Origin: Mycobacterium sp. DL592
GTDB lineage: Bacteria; Actinomycetota; Actinomycetes; Mycobacteriales; Mycobacteriaceae
DNA: 64,000 nt
Assembly: GCF_011694515.1 (NCBI RefSeq)
Contig: NZ_CP050192.1
Span: 3,420,172-3,484,171 of the forward strand
Direction: 5' to 3'
The notes under the pieces: generated by a model
What the model was told of the DNA's origin: nothing
The model's input: only the letters and a program-made list of their open reading frames with translations
Database searches by the model: none
Translations under genes and position numbers: made by a program
Shown: in pieces, positions 60,916 through 64,000 of the stretch
Layout: the number at the start of each line of letters is the position of its first letter
Position numbering within the stretch: position 1 is the stretch's first letter

Positions 60916-61950
60916 ATGAGTCCCACATTGAGCCTGAGTTGGCCGCCACTGGTCCAGGGCCAGGGCTGGCCGCCCAACATCCAACCGGCCCCCGGTGACT
61001 TCAGTGTCAGCCTGGGCGCGGAGATCGCCTTCTTCCTCATCGCCGGAGCACTGGTTATGGTCCTGGCTCTGCCGTGGGCGATCAGGGCCGCGGTGCGCAG
61101 CCGCAACTTCATCCCGTTGATCGTCATGGCCAGTGGCCTGATCTGCAGCCTGCTCGAGCCGATGCTCGACCTGCTCGGCCATCTGCACTGGGCCAACAAC
61201 CTCATGCCGGCCTTCACCAACTTCGGCATCACCGTTCCCCTCCTCATCCCGCCGTGCTACGTGGCGTTCCTGGGACTGGAGGCCTACTTCTGCTACTTCG
61301 TGATCCGCAATGGCGCTCATGCGAGCCATTTCGTGATGCTGCTGGGGATGGGCATCGTCACCGACGCCGTCATGGAAACCGCCGGCATCAACCTCGGCAC
61401 CTACCTCTACTACGGCGTGCAACCGTTCAGCTTCCTGAACTTCCCGTACTGGTGGGGCTTCATCAACGGTGGTTCGTTCGTCACGATCGGTGCCATCCTC
61501 GCCTACGCCGTTCCGAGACTCAAAGGCGCGCAGCAGCTTCTGCTCCTCCTGGTGGCTCCGTTCGGCATGATGGTCGCCTACTTCGGAGTGGGCTTCCCGC
61601 ACATCCTGATCCACAACTCCACCCTGCCCACGCCGGTGCGCTGGCTGGGCGCGGCCGTCATGATGGCGATGATGGTGGGCTGGATGTTCGTCCTGCATCG
61701 CCTTGTCGGCCGGCCCAATTCGCTACCGGCACCCAAGTGGACGTTCTGGCGGGTGTTCGCCTACGGCAAGTTCATCCCGACCCGCAAGGGCCGGCAGGCC
61801 CTGTGGCTCAAGATGTGCGACGAGGGCGGCGTCAAGCCCGGCGACGGGATCGCGGTCAACCCCGAGGATCCGACGCAGGCGCTCATCGTCGGCCCGACGA
61901 TCATCGCCAACGGCACCCAGCAGAACCGTCAGCCGGCGGCCTCGGTCTAA
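60916..61950 (+). CDS. Polytopic membrane protein, AveC-like group
   Basis: 344 residues with about seven transmembrane segments and a soluble C-terminal tail rich in Pro and Gly (GVKPGDGIAVNPEDP). AAGGAGAGG precedes the ATG. It is homologous to the protein at 57515 (SGLICSLLEPMLDLL; QPFSFLNFPYWWGFINGGS). It has its own dyad-rich promoter and is followed by a flavoprotein gene after 86 bases. Function is unknown; substrate modification in the membrane is one idea. Confidence 0.78.
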   Translation: MSPTLSLSWPPLVQGQGWPPNIQPAPGDFSVSLGAEIAFFLIAGALVMVLALPWAIRAAVRSRNFIPLIVMASGLICSLLEPMLDLLGHLHWANNLMPAFTNFGITVPLLIPPCYVAFLGLEAYFCYFVIRNGAHASHFVMLLGMGIVTDAVMETAGINLGTYLYYGVQPFSFLNFPYWWGFINGGSFVTIGAILAYAVPRLKGAQQLLLLLVAPFGMMVAYFGVGFPHILIHNSTLPTPVRWLGAAVMMAMMVGWMFVLHRLVGRPNSLPAPKWTFWRVFAYGKFIPTRKGRQALWLKMCDEGGVKPGDGIAVNPEDPTQALIVGPTIIANGTQQNRQPAASV

Positions 61951-62036
61951 CTCACGGCACGTTGGGCCGGTTCCACAATCCGGTCTCGGCCCAACGTGTT
62001 CCGTCCGTTAATCTCCTACATCAGATGAGGTTTGTG

Positions 62037-63752
62037 ATGTCCCAAGTTGCCCAGACCCCTCGTGAAGCCGATGTCGTCGTGGTCGGCTCCGGCCACAACG
62101 GACTTGTCGCGGCGGCATATCTGGCCAAGGCCGGGCTGAAGGTCCTGGTTGTGGAAGCGGCCGCCACCGCCGGCGGCATGACCTCGACGAACTCGTTCGC
62201 GCCGGAGGCCCCGGAGTACACCATCAACGAAGCCTCCATCCAGGCCTCCTTATTCCGCACCACCACGATCAACGACGACCTGGAGCTGTCGACGCGCTAC
62301 GGGCTGCGTCAAACCGTCATCGACCCGGCGCACTTCCAACTGGCCGCCGACGGCAGCTCACTGGGCCTGTGGCGGGATCCGCGCAAGACCGCAGCCGAAC
62401 TGGAGTACTTCTCCCGCAAGGATGCCCGCGCCCTCATCGAGCTGTACGAGGTCATCGACGCGGCCGTCGAGATCGGTCTTCCGATGATGCAGACCAATGT
62501 CGTCACACCCGACATTTCCGCAATCCTCAAGGCCGCCAAGGGTGTTGCCAAGAACCGACGCCAGCTCAGCGCCATCGGACGGTGGATGGCAAGCTCACAG
62601 ACCGAAGCGGTCGAGGAGAGCTTCGAGCACGACATGATCCGGGCTCCCCTGCTCACCTCGCTACCGTTCATGCCATTCGACGCTGACCTGTCCGGCTGGT
62701 CACTGATCTACCTCGGCGTGCTGTCGAAGTACGGTGTCGCGATGTTCCACGGCGGGACCGGTGCGTTGCCCAAGGCGCTGATCGGGGTGATCAAGGACCA
62801 CGGTGGCGACATCATCACCAGCTCACCCGTCGAGCAACTCATCATCGAGAACAACCGCTGCGTCGGCGTCAGGGTCCGCGGCGGAGCCGAAATCCGCGCC
62901 CGCCGTGGTGTGCTGACCGCCTGCAGCCCGAAGACGACCTTGACGCGGCTGCTCCCCCGGGGCGTCCTGGAGCACAAGAAGCAGGTGGCAGCCGATCACA
63001 TTCCGACCCGCAAACGCGGTATCGCCGACGCGAAAGTCAATGTCGCACTGTCGGGCCGGGTAGACATGTCCAAACACGAGAAGTGGCGCGGCGACGGCAT
63101 CGACCTGCGCGTGGCCTGCAACTGCTATCACACCTACGAACAGGCCAAGGCGGCCGCGAAGGCGTGCGTGCGTGGCCAGGTTCCCGACGCGATACCCGGT
63201 CTGGCGCAGGTCACCAACGCGTTCGATCCGTCGATGTCGCCGCCCGGCAAGGACCTGTGGTGGTTCTGGACCGGGCTGACCCCGTCCTTCCCCGAAGAGG
63301 GCTGGGACGTCGCGCGCAAGAAGATCACCGACAGCATCATCAAAGACGCCGACGAGTTCTACAAGGGTGTCGAGGACCTGCAGGTCGCCGTGCGGCCGCT
63401 GGTGCTGCCCGATATCGAGGAACGCTTCTGGGCCATCGACGGCTCGGTGTACCACGTCGATCCGACGATCAGCAGGTTCGGTCCCAACAAGCCGGTCGCC
63501 GGATTCGCGGGATATCGGACCCCGGTCGAAGGGTTGTTTCTCACCGGCTCCGGCACCCATCCCGTCGCCGGTATCAGCGGGATGCCCGGCCAGAATGCGG
63601 CTCGCACGATGCTCAAGCAGTTCCGCCTCGAGGACAAGGGCGGCCGGTTGGGAGCTCTCAAGGACCGGTTGCGGCGGGAACGCCGGCGCGCCTCGCTTGT
63701 CGGGGATCCCTACACGAGCGGACCCAACGATCCCTTCCCGGCCTGCTCGTAG
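62037..63752 (+). CDS. Phytoene-dehydrogenase-like FAD oxidoreductase
   Basis: A 571-residue flavoprotein of the CrtI/amine-oxidase superfamily. N-terminal VVVVGSGHNGLVAAAYLAKA, then GGMTSTNSFAPEAPEYTIN, and C-terminal FLTGSGTHPVAGISGMPGQN. I choose the second ATG (GATGAGG six bases upstream) over one four codons earlier. TAATCT (62009-62014) is a possible -10. The family desaturates, isomerises or oxidises isoprenoid-like chains and rings. A second copy is convergent at the window end. Confidence 0.87.
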   Translation: MSQVAQTPREADVVVVGSGHNGLVAAAYLAKAGLKVLVVEAAATAGGMTSTNSFAPEAPEYTINEASIQASLFRTTTINDDLELSTRYGLRQTVIDPAHFQLAADGSSLGLWRDPRKTAAELEYFSRKDARALIELYEVIDAAVEIGLPMMQTNVVTPDISAILKAAKGVAKNRRQLSAIGRWMASSQTEAVEESFEHDMIRAPLLTSLPFMPFDADLSGWSLIYLGVLSKYGVAMFHGGTGALPKALIGVIKDHGGDIITSSPVEQLIIENNRCVGVRVRGGAEIRARRGVLTACSPKTTLTRLLPRGVLEHKKQVAADHIPTRKRGIADAKVNVALSGRVDMSKHEKWRGDGIDLRVACNCYHTYEQAKAAAKACVRGQVPDAIPGLAQVTNAFDPSMSPPGKDLWWFWTGLTPSFPEEGWDVARKKITDSIIKDADEFYKGVEDLQVAVRPLVLPDIEERFWAIDGSVYHVDPTISRFGPNKPVAGFAGYRTPVEGLFLTGSGTHPVAGISGMPGQNAARTMLKQFRLEDKGGRLGALKDRLRRERRRASLVGDPYTSGPNDPFPACS

Positions 63753-63767
63753 TGGCGCACCGCGCCG

Positions 63768-64000
63768 CTAACCTTTCGCGGTCAGGTCCCGCAATACCGT
63801 CTGCGCTGCCAGCTTGCCCGGCAGCGCGCACACCCCGCCGACAGGGTGGGTCCCAGCCCCACTGAGATACAGCCCCTTGACCGGTGTCCGGTATGCGCCG
63901 AGTCCCGGGGCGGGCTTGAGCGGGCCGAAGCGCGTGATGAGGGGATCGACGTGGTACACGTTGCCCGCCGGCGCGTTGAACCGCTGCTCGATGTCGGGGC
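63768..64000 (-). CDS. Phytoene-dehydrogenase-like FAD oxidoreductase, C-terminal end (cut by window edge)
   Basis: The last 76 residues of a second flavoprotein, paralogous to its convergent neighbour: PDIEQRFNAPAGNVYHVDP and GLYLSGAGTHPVGGVCALPG correspond to VLPDIEERFWAIDGSVYHVD and GLFLTGSGTHPVAGISGMPG there. The stop lies 16 bases from the neighbouring stop. Its start and FAD-binding region lie beyond the window. Confidence 0.85.
   Translation of the reverse strand, partial: PDIEQRFNAPAGNVYHVDPLITRFGPLKPAPGLGAYRTPVKGLYLSGAGTHPVGGVCALPGKLAAQTVLRDLTAKG

Noticed and set aside
61074..62036. In-frame extension of the right-hand flavoprotein through the membrane protein gene
   Set aside because: It would overlap the membrane protein in another frame; the FAD motif and ribosome site place the start at 62037.
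1..64000. tRNA genes, CRISPR arrays, insertion sequences and prophage
   Set aside because: None was recognised: no transposase or integrase text, no regular short repeats, no cloverleaf noticed. A covariance-model tRNA search would settle the tRNA point.

Overview
The window is high-GC actinobacterial DNA that reads as a Mycobacterium (probably a fast-growing Mycolicibacterium-type) chromosome. It carries a complete yrbEAB-mceABCDEF operon with a Mce-associated membrane protein, an MmpS-like protein, a DUF732 secreted protein, an EthA-like monooxygenase, a ferredoxin-FNR fusion of the FprB type, and many short secreted proteins with mycobacterial-style leaders. Genes are densely packed, mostly with 4-base ATGA/GTGA overlaps, and no gene-free stretch exceeds 300 bases; the longest are about 230 bases at 27569-27798 and 210 bases at 60706-60915. 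I saw no tRNA, rRNA, CRISPR array, transposase or attachment site.

Region 1 (1-8843) is a meta-cleavage aromatic pathway. On the minus strand lie the start of ppdK, then 4-hydroxy-2-oxovalerate aldolase, acylating acetaldehyde dehydrogenase, 2-hydroxypentadienoate hydratase and a TetR regulator. Divergent on the plus strand are an MhpA-like flavin hydroxylase, a meta-cleavage hydrolase, a type I extradiol dioxygenase and an amidohydrolase. A perfect 16-bp palindrome with a second imperfect copy sits between the two arms. The set resembles hydroxyphenylpropionate (mhp/hpp/ohp) degradation.

Region 2 (8849-16743) is mixed: a secreted family 1 glycosidase with a cadherin-like N-terminal domain, an EthA-like Baeyer-Villiger monooxygenase with an overlapping hydrolase and a divergent TetR gene around a 31-bp inverted repeat, a VanY-like lipoprotein, and small secreted or membrane proteins.

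Region 3 (16772-29148) is the mce lipid importer, transcribed leftward from about 27.6 kb through yrbEA, yrbEB, mceA-F, a Mce-associated protein and four further exported proteins, with two tandem paralogous TetR genes divergent from it.

Region 4 (29214-64000) is a large acyl-CoA catabolic region: thiolase and acyl-CoA dehydrogenase; an SCP2/acyl-CoA synthetase/P450/SDR/ALDH/ferredoxin/ferredoxin-reductase operon; an operon with a SnoaL-crotonase fusion, an acyl-CoA dehydrogenase, a flavoprotein and two paralogous membrane proteins; and a 12-gene operon (56623 down to 44310) with three crotonases, a two-subunit Rieske dioxygenase, three thiolase-fold proteins, an SDR and two acyl-CoA synthetases. 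At the right end are AveC-like membrane proteins, two TetR regulators and phytoene-dehydrogenase-like flavoproteins.

A related AT-rich 16-bp dyad, roughly T-Y-K-AATC-n-A-GATTA-R-A, recurs at the promoters of the mce/TetR pair, the SCP2-P450 operon, the SnoaL-crotonase operon, the Rieske operon/SDR pair and the right-hand TetR/AveC-like pair. My inference is that regions 3 and 4 form one regulon that imports a hydrophobic, probably cyclic (steroid-, terpenoid- or alkyl-aromatic-like) molecule through Mce, activates it to a CoA ester and degrades side chain and ring. The substrate cannot be read from sequence alone.
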